Source: Chloroflexota bacterium (GTDB lineage Bacteria > Chloroflexota > UBA11872). Taken from it: 64,000 bases of DNA. The notes under the pieces were generated by a model that worked only from the letters and a program-made list of their open reading frames with translations, made no database searches and had not been told where the DNA came from. The DNA is taken from the NCBI GenBank assembly GCA_022820025.1, contig JAJEGF010000004.1, positions 1 to 64,000 of the forward strand, in the 5' to 3' direction. Below are positions 19,636-28,027 of this stretch, piece after piece (the first letter of the stretch is position 1; every line of letters starts with the position of its first letter). Both the position numbers and the translations under genes were made by a program.

Positions 19636-19655
19636 GTTCGTTTATTGTCCGGTAC
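19636..19655 (+). promoter_or_regulatory. Candidate LexA operator upstream of lexA
   Basis: GTTCGTTTATTGTCCGGTAC: GTTC-N7-GTCC; shares GTnCGTnTnTTGTnCGGTA with the dinB upstream site. Confidence 0.5.
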
Positions 19656-19745
19656 CTTTGCATTACTGCCCGAGATTCCAGGTGCGACTTGCGGCACGGG
19701 CCTCGCGAGTGCCGGCACTGGAACAGCGCGTAAGGACGGCTTGCG

Positions 19746-20345
19746 ATGGGCGATCCGCTGACGAAGCGCCAACACCGTGTGTTGCAGACCATCGAGCGGT
19801 TCGTGCAGGACGAGGGCTATACGCCGAGCGTGCGCGAGATTGGCGCCGTGCTCGAACTCGCGCCGGCTACCGTGCAGCAGCACCTGGAGGTGCTGGAGCG
19901 CAAGGGGTATATCCGGCGCTCGGGCCAGTCGCACGGAATCGAAATCCTGAGCGGGGGAATGCCGGGCGGGGTGGTGAATGTTCCGATCGTGGGCGAAATC
20001 GCCGCCGGCGCCCCGATCGACGCCTACGAAGAGCGGCTGGACACGATTGCCGTGACGGCGGACATGTCGCCGGACGGCACCGCGTATGCGCTCCGTGTGC
20101 GCGGCGACAGCATGGTGGAGGACCACATCTGCGATGGCGATATCGTGATCGTGGATCCGGTCGAGACGGTTCGCGACGGCGAGATCGGCGTGGCGATGCT
20201 GGACGACGGCTCGGTAACGCTGAAACGCATCTTCCGAGAGGACACCCGGGTTCGACTGCAACCGGCTAACGCCGAGATGGCGCCGATCTACGCCGACGAT
20301 GTCCGAGTTCGCGGGCGGGTGACCTCGATCATGCGGCGGCTCTGA
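19746..20345 (+). CDS. lexA: LexA repressor
   Basis: LTKRQHRVLQTIERFVQDEGYTPSVREIGAVLEL; VPIVGEIAAGAPI; LRVRGDSMVEDHICDGDIVIV. Confidence 0.96.
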   Translation: MGDPLTKRQHRVLQTIERFVQDEGYTPSVREIGAVLELAPATVQQHLEVLERKGYIRRSGQSHGIEILSGGMPGGVVNVPIVGEIAAGAPIDAYEERLDTIAVTADMSPDGTAYALRVRGDSMVEDHICDGDIVIVDPVETVRDGEIGVAMLDDGSVTLKRIFREDTRVRLQPANAEMAPIYADDVRVRGRVTSIMRRL

Positions 20346-20358
20346 CCCGGCGACGCGC

Positions 20359-21072
20359 GTGGCGGACATCCAGGATCGCCGCGACGACATAGCGGACCTG
20401 GTTGTGGCAGGCGCCGTTGATGCGGCCGCGCAGTGCGCCCTGCTGGCGGTCGACGCCGCCGCGCCGAGCCCTGAAGCCCGCTTGTCAGCATTGCACCTGA
20501 CCAGCCTGGGGGTGCGCTACGCGGCCGAAGGCAATACCTCGGCGGCGCGCGAGGCGTTTGACCTGGCACTGGACACGGCGACCGGAGAATCGGGTACCGA
20601 TGATTTGCGGCCACGGCTCTATCGCAATGTGGCTGCCGCGCTGGACGCCGCCGGCCACCATGGCGCCGCCGCGCGTTGCCTGGAAGACGCCGTGGAGCAT
20701 GGCGCCGACGGCGCGGCCGTGTGGCAGGCCCTGGGCCGGGCGCGACTGAGATCCGGCGACGCGCCGGGCGCGCTGGACGCGCTGAACCACGCCCAGCGGC
20801 TGAGTCCTTCGGCCGCCGTCACCGCCGACCGCGTGCTGGCGGAGCTGGTGGTTCAACCCTCGCCGCAAGCGGCGCGGCAGGCCCTGGCCCGCCTGGAAGC
20901 CAGCCGGCCGGAGCAAGCCTCGGTTCGCTGGGATTTTGCCCTGGCGCGCGCGCATCAGATCGCCGGCGACTCCGCCAAAGCCACGGCCGCATTCCTCCGC
21001 GTGCTGGAACACGCGGACGGTGAGCTAGGGGCGCAGGAGTTGGCGCAGGCACGCAGCGCCCTCGCGAGGTAA
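20359..21072 (+). CDS. TPR-like repeat protein
   Basis: Alanine-rich helical repeats (EGNTSAAREAFDLALDTATG; AARCLEDAVEHGADGAAVWQALGRARLRSGDAPGALDALNHAQRL). Confidence 0.65.
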   Translation: MADIQDRRDDIADLVVAGAVDAAAQCALLAVDAAAPSPEARLSALHLTSLGVRYAAEGNTSAAREAFDLALDTATGESGTDDLRPRLYRNVAAALDAAGHHGAAARCLEDAVEHGADGAAVWQALGRARLRSGDAPGALDALNHAQRLSPSAAVTADRVLAELVVQPSPQAARQALARLEASRPEQASVRWDFALARAHQIAGDSAKATAAFLRVLEHADGELGAQELAQARSALAR

Positions 21073-21137
21073 CCCGCAGCCGCCGCACTCGCCATTCGAC
21101 GATGGTGGGGTACTGAGACGCCGACGATGGCTCGCGT

Positions 21138-21174
21138 GTTCGTCTTTTGTCTGTACGTCTTTTGTACGGTATAC
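21138..21174 (+). promoter_or_regulatory. Two overlapping candidate LexA operators upstream of dinB
   Basis: gTTCGTCTTTTGTctGTACGTCTTTTGTACGGTATAC: GTTC-N7-GTCT and GTAC-N7-GTAC, with direct repeat CGTCTTTTGT at 15 bp spacing. Confidence 0.5.
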
Positions 21175-21181
21175 TCAGGGC

Positions 21182-22435
21182 ATGGACGCGACTGGACCCA
21201 GTATCCGGGCTTGCAGCCGGCTGCCCGCTGCGTGGCGTAAGCAGCGGGTGATCATGCACGCGGATATGGACGCGTTCTATGCGTCCGTTGAGCAGCGCGA
21301 ACGACCGGACCTGAAGGGTCGCCCCGTCATCGTGGGCGGCCCGCGGGATGCGCGCGGCGTGGTGGCGGCCGCCTCCTATGAGGCACGGGCCTATGGCGTC
21401 CGGTCGGCCATGCCGCTGCGGCAGGCGGCGCGGCTCTGCCCGCACGCCGAGTTCGTCGCCGGACGCATGCGGCTGTATTCCGACGTTTCGCAGGAGGTGA
21501 TGCGCGTTCTTGGGACGTATACGCCGCTGGTTGAGCCGCTTTCGCTGGACGAAGCGTTTCTGGACGTCACGGGCTGCGAGCGCCGATTCGGAACGCCGCC
21601 CGAGATTGCCGAGCACGTGCGGGACGCGGTGCGCACCGCGGTTGACCTTCCGATTTCCGTTGGTATTGCGACCAACAAGTCAATCGCCAAGATCGCCTCG
21701 ACCCTGGCCAAGCCCGACGGGCGCCGCATCGTGCCCCCCGGATCCGAGCAGGACTTTCTTGACCCGCTGCCCGTGCGCATGATCTGGGGCATCGGTCCGA
21801 AGAGCGAAGCCCGCCTGGCCGCCCGCGGCATTCGCACGATTGGCGAACTGTCACGCCACGATCCGGCGCGAATGCGCGGCCTGCGCAAACCGACGACGCT
21901 CGCGCGCGGCATCGATCCTCGCGACGTGGAGCGAGACCGAACGGCCAAGTCCGTGGGCAACGAGGTGACGTTCAGCCACGACACCGGGGACCTTGCACTG
22001 GTTCTGCGCTACCTGCGACAGCTCGCCGACCACGTGGCGCGGCGGCTGCGTGCGAAGCGGCTGGCAGGACGAACCGTGGTTCTGAAGCTGCGTTACGCCG
22101 ACTTCGGAACCATCACGCGACAGGTCACGCTGCGCAAGGCGACCGACCAGACTCACGCCATTTTTGGCGCCATCCGGGAACTTCTCGGACGGGAAGCACG
22201 TGGTCAGGACGTTTTCAGATTGGTCGGGGTTCACGTGACGGGCATTGAGCCCGCCTCGACGCGACAGCTTTCGCTCATTTCACGGACCGAACGCGATCCC
22301 CGCCCGCTGGAGATTGCCATGGACCAGATTCGCTCGCGCTTCGGCGATGCGGTGATTACGCATGCCGCTCTGCTGGGATCGAGCGCCCGCATGGACCGGG
22401 AGCGCTACGCCTGGCGGGAGGATGTCCTGGGATGA
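21182..22435 (+). CDS. dinB: DNA polymerase IV (Y-family)
   Basis: VIMHADMDAFYASVEQRERPDLKGRPVIVGG; PLSLDEAFLDVTG; ISVGIATNKSIAKIAST. Confidence 0.96.
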   Translation: MDATGPSIRACSRLPAAWRKQRVIMHADMDAFYASVEQRERPDLKGRPVIVGGPRDARGVVAAASYEARAYGVRSAMPLRQAARLCPHAEFVAGRMRLYSDVSQEVMRVLGTYTPLVEPLSLDEAFLDVTGCERRFGTPPEIAEHVRDAVRTAVDLPISVGIATNKSIAKIASTLAKPDGRRIVPPGSEQDFLDPLPVRMIWGIGPKSEARLAARGIRTIGELSRHDPARMRGLRKPTTLARGIDPRDVERDRTAKSVGNEVTFSHDTGDLALVLRYLRQLADHVARRLRAKRLAGRTVVLKLRYADFGTITRQVTLRKATDQTHAIFGAIRELLGREARGQDVFRLVGVHVTGIEPASTRQLSLISRTERDPRPLEIAMDQIRSRFGDAVITHAALLGSSARMDRERYAWREDVLG

Positions 22436-22498
22436 GGCGTCGCGTTGGCCGGTTGCGAAACGTTCATAAGCCAATCGTTGCCTGGAAAGGAGCGTCCA

Positions 22499-23056
22499 AT
22501 GTCGCGACTGCCCGATCAGTTTGGTGACCTGCTGCGCCTTGAAGCGGCCAGCGGTCACGCCACGGCGGAGGCCGGCAGAACCGGAACGTTCGGGAGCCGA
22601 ATGGCGATGGCCAGGCTTGGCCGCCTGTACCGATACGCTCTTCGACATCCGGCTGCCGGTCGGGATCAGGTGCTTCGGGACGTGGCCCGCCAGACGTTGC
22701 GTCACGGCGCGTCGCACATACTGGGCCGCCGAACGCGCGAGGCGCGGCTCTTCGTCAGTTGGGGCCATCAAGTTCATCGTGAGGTGTTCGCGGCGCGCGC
22801 CGGCGTTCAGTTTCAGCCGGGGCGCGCCCCGCACGAACTCGTGGCGACCTGGAAGTTCACGTTTCCGGTTGTCGATCTGGTCCTCAGAGACCTGCATCGG
22901 CGGATGCGCGACCACACCCTGGTCATTGAAGACGGGTCCCGCCGATACGTGCATGACGGATGCGGTATCCGGTTGGAATCGAGGAGTTCGCGCACCGTCC
23001 TGGGACCGTCGCGACAGCTTGGTGAACGCACGCCGCCGCTCTTCGTCTCAACGTAG
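22499..23056 (+). CDS. Hypothetical protein in the SOS region
   Basis: Open frame MSRLPDQFGDLLRLEAASGHATAEAG... downstream of dinB on the same strand; AAAGGAG-like SD just upstream (ggaaaggagcgtccaatg). Confidence 0.6.
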   Translation: MSRLPDQFGDLLRLEAASGHATAEAGRTGTFGSRMAMARLGRLYRYALRHPAAGRDQVLRDVARQTLRHGASHILGRRTREARLFVSWGHQVHREVFAARAGVQFQPGRAPHELVATWKFTFPVVDLVLRDLHRRMRDHTLVIEDGSRRYVHDGCGIRLESRSSRTVLGPSRQLGERTPPLFVST

Positions 23057-23190
23057 ACGGCCGCCGTATATGGCGCCAGCGTCCGGGAGGTCGGCCGCGG
23101 CGACGCGCCGCCAGGGTGATACCATCTCGGGCGTCAGGCCGTGCGGATTGTGCGGCCTGCGTCACGGGGGGCAAGGATGAGCTTGTCTCC

Positions 23191-24288
23191 GTGCGCATCG
23201 TTCGCTCTCTGCAGGGTCGCGCCCGTCTCGCCATAGCCGCGGGCTTTCAGCTTGGCGCGCGCCCGGCAGCGCTCCCGCCCGTACAGCGCGACCGCTTTCG
23301 TGCGCTCACGCACCAAGCGTTCGCGGACGTCCTTGAGCAGTCGACCCGCGCGGGATGCCAGGGGATTGTTTTCGGTCAGGGCCTGTTTGCCGAAACGCCG
23401 CCGTCACTCGAAGACGCGCGGGCCGCGATGGCTCCGCTCGGAATCGCGCGGCGTAGGGGAATGACGGTCGTAGCGATCAGTGACCCGTCACGCCAAGTTT
23501 CGGACGGCACGGATTTCCTGGCAGACGTCGGTCTCGTCGACGCGCTGCTGACCGCACATGGCCCCGGGGCTGTCGTGGCGCCGGTCGCCGACCTTCAGAT
23601 CGGCCTGGTGACTGGCGGCGCCTTGGCTGCTGGCGGCGACGCGGATTTGGTCATCGAGATTTCCACCGGTGAGAGCCAAAGCGCCGGACGCTCGTTGCCT
23701 GCCGGTTCCGCCGACTTGGTTGTCGATACCGGCGCTGATCGTGCCCCGCCCGATCGCCTCGACGATGTTCCCATCGTTGCGACGGGGTGGGCCGGCCCTT
23801 CGCTTGACGGGCGCGCGGAGCCCGGCTTTGTGATCCTGGATATCGACCCGGCGGCTGGCGCGACGCCTTCGTTCGTGCCGACGGAAGTTCTGCGGCCCGC
23901 CCGGCTTTCGTTCGCTTCGCCGCGTTCGGGCAGCGAGGTGGCGAGCTTGATTGCGCCGGCATTGGGCACGGCCGGCATCCTGGACGTTGAGCTGCACGGT
24001 CAGATGTCGCGCGCCGCCTGGCACGAACTCGATCCGCCGCGCCTGGTTGAACAGGCGGCCTCGGCGGGCACGCTGCTGCGTTTTGCCATTGACGAATTGC
24101 ACGTTGCCGACTCCCAACACCACGCCAGCGCCTCGACCCGAACATCCTTCCTGGTCAATGCCAGGCGCGTCAGCGACCGACTCCTGGCCTCGGCTGACGA
24201 TGACAGCGAGCGAGCGTTGGTCGCTGCCGCGCGGGCGCACGTGGCCGAGGTTGCGCGACGCCGCGAACCGACGAAGGCCGTGACGTGA
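23191..24288 (+). CDS. YhaO/SbcD-like metallophosphoesterase-fold protein with degenerate active-site motifs
   Basis: LAIAAGFQLGARPAALPPVQRDRFRALTHQAFADVLEQSTRAGCQGIVFGQGLFAETPPSLEDARAAMAPLGIARRRGMTVVAISDPS aligns by eye to the YhaO N-terminus, but DxH, GDxxD and GNHD are absent. Confidence 0.55.
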   Translation: MRIVRSLQGRARLAIAAGFQLGARPAALPPVQRDRFRALTHQAFADVLEQSTRAGCQGIVFGQGLFAETPPSLEDARAAMAPLGIARRRGMTVVAISDPSRQVSDGTDFLADVGLVDALLTAHGPGAVVAPVADLQIGLVTGGALAAGGDADLVIEISTGESQSAGRSLPAGSADLVVDTGADRAPPDRLDDVPIVATGWAGPSLDGRAEPGFVILDIDPAAGATPSFVPTEVLRPARLSFASPRSGSEVASLIAPALGTAGILDVELHGQMSRAAWHELDPPRLVEQAASAGTLLRFAIDELHVADSQHHASASTRTSFLVNARRVSDRLLASADDDSERALVAAARAHVAEVARRREPTKAVT

Positions 24289-27272
24289 TCTTTCTCGAGC
24301 GATTGGTCGCCCATCACGTGGGCGAGATTGAGGACGCGGATATCGCCTTTCTGCCGCGCGGCCGTCATCTCATCGAGGCGACGCCCGAGGCGGCGGCAAC
24401 GCTTAGCGCCGCGCTGCGTTGCGCGCTTTTTGGCGACGTGGCGCCAGGGTTTGGCCAGCGAGAGGGTGCGCTGGTGGGTGCGTCTATCGTCGCCGGCGGC
24501 GCGGCCTATGCCATCGAGCGGCGAATCGCGCCGAACGGTCGGCTCACGACGTTGCTGGCACGAGGCGGGCCGTCGGGCCTGGTGCCGGTTGCGGGCGGCG
24601 AGCGCATCGAACGCGAATTGGAGCGCGTGCTCGGCGCCGACATGGAAGCACTAGCCGCGCTTATCTGGCCCCCGCACGACCTGGAGCCGTTGACGGGCCG
24701 GTTGCGCGACGTTGTTCGCGCCTGGCTCGGCTCACGACGAATGAATGTGCTGGCCGCCAGCGTGGAGGTGAGCCGGGATCTGGAGGAAGCCGAGCGCCTG
24801 GCGTCGCTGCACGTCGCGCTGGCCAAGGCGGCCGAGGCCAACAACGCGGCCGCCGCCGAGGTTCAGCGGCTTGCGTACGTGCGCAGGCGCGACCGGGCCG
24901 CCCGCGCGGTTCATCAGCTTGAGGAGGCCGAACGGCTTGTCGCCGAGGCCGAGGATGAGCGTCTGCGCATGCTGACCGCGGCCCAGGGACTTGAACGTCA
25001 TGTCGAACAGGCCGAGCGCGCCCTGGCGCTGGCGCACCTGCTGGACCATCGAGACTCCGCGATGCGGCGGCACGAGGCAGCGCGGACTCGGCGAGTCGAG
25101 TACGAGACGCAGGCTGCTGAACTGGTCAACGTGCGCTCCACGTTGACGACAAGCGAACGGCGATTGACAACGCTGGACCGCGGATTGGCCGCGTATGACC
25201 GAGCGGACGCCGCCGCTGCGGCCGCAAAGCAGGCACGGAATGCAAGTTCGTCCATCGGCGAGGACGTGGCCGCTCTGGAACGCGCACGGCAGGAGCTCTC
25301 GGCCAGCCGGAGCAAGGCCGAACGCCTGGCCGCCCAGGCAAAGCGCACGCGAACGCTCAGTGACCGGGCACGCGACGAATCCCACCTGCCAGCGGCGCAT
25401 CGCCTCTGGCGCGTGTGGCTGGAGCATGCGAATGACAACGACGACAACGCGGACCGGGCCGAGAGCGAAGCGGCAACGCTCCACGATCAGCTGAACACCC
25501 TGGAGGCGGCGGTCCGCACCCAGGAGCAGGATGCCCGGCTGCGGGCGAGTTGGCGGCGGTTGGCTGCCGGTAGTGCGGTGGCTGGCCTTGGCGCGGGCGT
25601 GGTTGGGCTCCTGGCCGTCGCTCCGCTGGCGCCGCTGGGCCTCTCCGTGGGCCTCGTCGGCACACTGGCCGGCATCTGGCTGACCCTGGCGGAACGTGGC
25701 AGCGGCGATAGCGTGGACGAGTTGGAGCGCGAACTGGACACCGTGGCCCGTGCGCTTCGGCAGACGGAACAGCGAAGGCAGGCTGCCGCCGACGCACGGA
25801 ATGTGCGCGTTCGCATCGAGAACCAGCTCGAGCAACTGGGACTGGAAGTCCCAACCGACGCGCAGCGGGCCCTGGTGCTCCGCGACAGCGCCACGGCTCG
25901 TTTGCGCCAACTGGCCGACGGCGACGGTCGACGTGAGTCGCAAGAGCTCCGCCAGGAAGCCGCGACCGCGTCACAGGCAGCCGAGGATGCCGCGCGGGAG
26001 GTTCGGCGTTTGGAGGCGCGCGTGGCGACCTTGCATCGCCGTGACCCTGAACAGCAGCAGGTCGCTGCGGCGGCCGAGCGACGCACACAACTGGAGCGAG
26101 CGGCCAGCGCCCGGCGGGCGGCGGAACGCCTGGCCGGCGAACTGCAGATCGGGACGTCGCGGGAAGCCATTGAACAGTCGCGACGTAACACGTTGCGAGA
26201 GGTTCAGGATCTGCAGCAGCAGTTGAGCGGCGCCGCGGATCTGGAACTCAAGCGGCAGGTCGCCTTGCGGGACGAGACTCGAGTTAACGACGAACTTGCC
26301 GCGTTGGTCGCCGAGATATCGGCGCGGTTCGACGAACAATCCGAACGTGCGCCGGATCGGGCGAGGGCCGTGCAGATTGCGCAGATCGCGGCCGTCGTCG
26401 CCCAGGTTGGCGGCGACCGAGCCCACAGCGCCGCGCGCGGCGCGGCCCAGCGCGGCCGCACCGTCCACGCGGCTTCGAGGCGACACTCGACCGATCTGGC
26501 GGCGGCTCTGCGGGCGCTGGCGGTTGACTGCGACGCCGATCCAACGTCGGCCGAAGCGCGAGCCGCCATCCCGGACCTGGACGCCGACCCGATCGGAGCC
26601 GAAGAGATTCGCCGCTCGCTGCGTCGGGCGCGCGAGGCGGCGCGCCGGACCGAGACACGCGTGCAGACGCTGGAACTGCGGGCCGGCGTGGAGTGCACAG
26701 ACATTGACCCCGACGATGCCCACGACCGCCTTGACCGAGCCTTGCGTGCGCGCAGGATTCGCGAGATCGGCCAGACCATTGTGCGCGGCGCCCTGGACGC
26801 CTCGCTGGAGAGCTTGCCGGCCTCAATCGAGCACGAGTTGCGGAGCATCCTGCCGGCCGCCACCGCCGGCCGCTTCTGGGACGCCCGCTGCGGTGAGAGT
26901 CTTTGCGTGGAAGTCTGGGACCCGCGAGCAGCCGCGTGGCGAGCGCCGGTCGACCTGGATGGCCGGAGCCGCGAGCACGTGGAGCGGGCATTTGCGCTGG
27001 CCTTCGCGGTTGCCGGTCCGCCGCTGGACGCGACGGACTTGCCGGCCTTTATCTGGCTGGAACAGTCGGCGACGGATCACGATGGCGAGATCCTGCAAGC
27101 CGTGGCGGCGGCTGCCAGCCTGGGCGGAGCGGCGCAGCGCTATCCGCAGGTTATTGCCACCGGACAGTCGATCAGGCCCGGCCTCGGCCGATTCGATCGC
27201 GTGACTTCCCTGACGGACGGGCACGCTTCTGACGCAGCGACGACCATCAGCGGCATCCGTGAGGCCGGGTAA
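24285..27272 (+). CDS. YhaN/SbcC-like long coiled-coil protein with central hydrophobic segment; no canonical Walker A
   Basis: IAFLPRGRHLIEATPEAAATLSAALRCALFGD sits where the GPNEAGKST P-loop is expected; long Arg/Glu/Ala coiled coil; central hydrophobic stretch LAAGSAVAGLGAGVVGLLAVAPLAPLGLSVGLVGTLAGIWLTL; C-terminal LDGRSREHVERAFALAFAV and LPAFIWLEQSATDHDGEIL in signature and Walker B positions. Confidence 0.65.
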   Translation: MIFLERLVAHHVGEIEDADIAFLPRGRHLIEATPEAAATLSAALRCALFGDVAPGFGQREGALVGASIVAGGAAYAIERRIAPNGRLTTLLARGGPSGLVPVAGGERIERELERVLGADMEALAALIWPPHDLEPLTGRLRDVVRAWLGSRRMNVLAASVEVSRDLEEAERLASLHVALAKAAEANNAAAAEVQRLAYVRRRDRAARAVHQLEEAERLVAEAEDERLRMLTAAQGLERHVEQAERALALAHLLDHRDSAMRRHEAARTRRVEYETQAAELVNVRSTLTTSERRLTTLDRGLAAYDRADAAAAAAKQARNASSSIGEDVAALERARQELSASRSKAERLAAQAKRTRTLSDRARDESHLPAAHRLWRVWLEHANDNDDNADRAESEAATLHDQLNTLEAAVRTQEQDARLRASWRRLAAGSAVAGLGAGVVGLLAVAPLAPLGLSVGLVGTLAGIWLTLAERGSGDSVDELERELDTVARALRQTEQRRQAAADARNVRVRIENQLEQLGLEVPTDAQRALVLRDSATARLRQLADGDGRRESQELRQEAATASQAAEDAAREVRRLEARVATLHRRDPEQQQVAAAAERRTQLERAASARRAAERLAGELQIGTSREAIEQSRRNTLREVQDLQQQLSGAADLELKRQVALRDETRVNDELAALVAEISARFDEQSERAPDRARAVQIAQIAAVVAQVGGDRAHSAARGAAQRGRTVHAASRRHSTDLAAALRALAVDCDADPTSAEARAAIPDLDADPIGAEEIRRSLRRAREAARRTETRVQTLELRAGVECTDIDPDDAHDRLDRALRARRIREIGQTIVRGALDASLESLPASIEHELRSILPAATAGRFWDARCGESLCVEVWDPRAAAWRAPVDLDGRSREHVERAFALAFAVAGPPLDATDLPAFIWLEQSATDHDGEILQAVAAAASLGGAAQRYPQVIATGQSIRPGLGRFDRVTSLTDGHASDAATTISGIREAG

Positions 27273-28027
27273 TGCTCGCATCGGAGACCAACGACCGCGT
27301 GTCGCAGCAACCCATCGCCCGCCGTCGACCTCGCGGGGAACGCCGCTCGCCGGCGCTCAATCGACCCGGTGACCGCAGGGCGCCTGACGCCAGGGTCTCG
27401 CGCCGCAGGTCGACGTCGAATGACCTGGACAGCGCGGATTCCAGGCAAGCCATTCAGATACGACGCGACGACGTCACCCGGCAGTCGAAAGCGGCGGCCA
27501 AATCGCCCACACGGCGAACGCATCGTCCGAAGCGCCCGCGAGTCGCCGCCGCCGCACGCAGTGCAGGCGATCCCGACAGCCAGCTGCAGTTGACGTTAGA
27601 CCTCAGCGACCCGGAGCCACGCGGCTACGAGGCCTCCGCCGCGGCACCGCGCGAGCGGATTGACGCCACTCGGTGGCTCTGGCTGGCCATGGGCATGGGC
27701 ACGGCGGCCTGCCTCCTCCTCTTGGGTTTCCAACTTGTCTTCACAGATCCCGCGCACGGGCTCAATGTCCTGGCCGTGGTGGTCACCATGTCCTTCGGCG
27801 CGCTGTTCGCCACGTGGACGTTCGAGTACTGGCTGCGGCGCGGCGCCGCCACGCCGCCGAAGGTTCGAACGTGGGCGCTCACCCGGCACGCCGTTCTCGT
27901 GTCCGTGGGCGTGGCCGCCATGGCCGTAAGCGCCCTGAATCGCACCGCGAGCTTCGGTCTGCTGCTCCTGGTGATCTTGACGCTGATCGTGGCCGACATC
28001 GTGCTGCGCCGGCTGCGCATCCGGTAG
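27272..28027 (+). CDS. Integral membrane protein with long basic, disordered N-terminus
   Basis: N-terminal ~120 aa rich in Arg/Ser/Pro, then about four hydrophobic segments; ATG overlaps the upstream TAA (TAATG). Confidence 0.7.
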   Translation: MLASETNDRVSQQPIARRRPRGERRSPALNRPGDRRAPDARVSRRRSTSNDLDSADSRQAIQIRRDDVTRQSKAAAKSPTRRTHRPKRPRVAAAARSAGDPDSQLQLTLDLSDPEPRGYEASAAAPRERIDATRWLWLAMGMGTAACLLLLGFQLVFTDPAHGLNVLAVVVTMSFGALFATWTFEYWLRRGAATPPKVRTWALTRHAVLVSVGVAAMAVSALNRTASFGLLLLVILTLIVADIVLRRLRIR

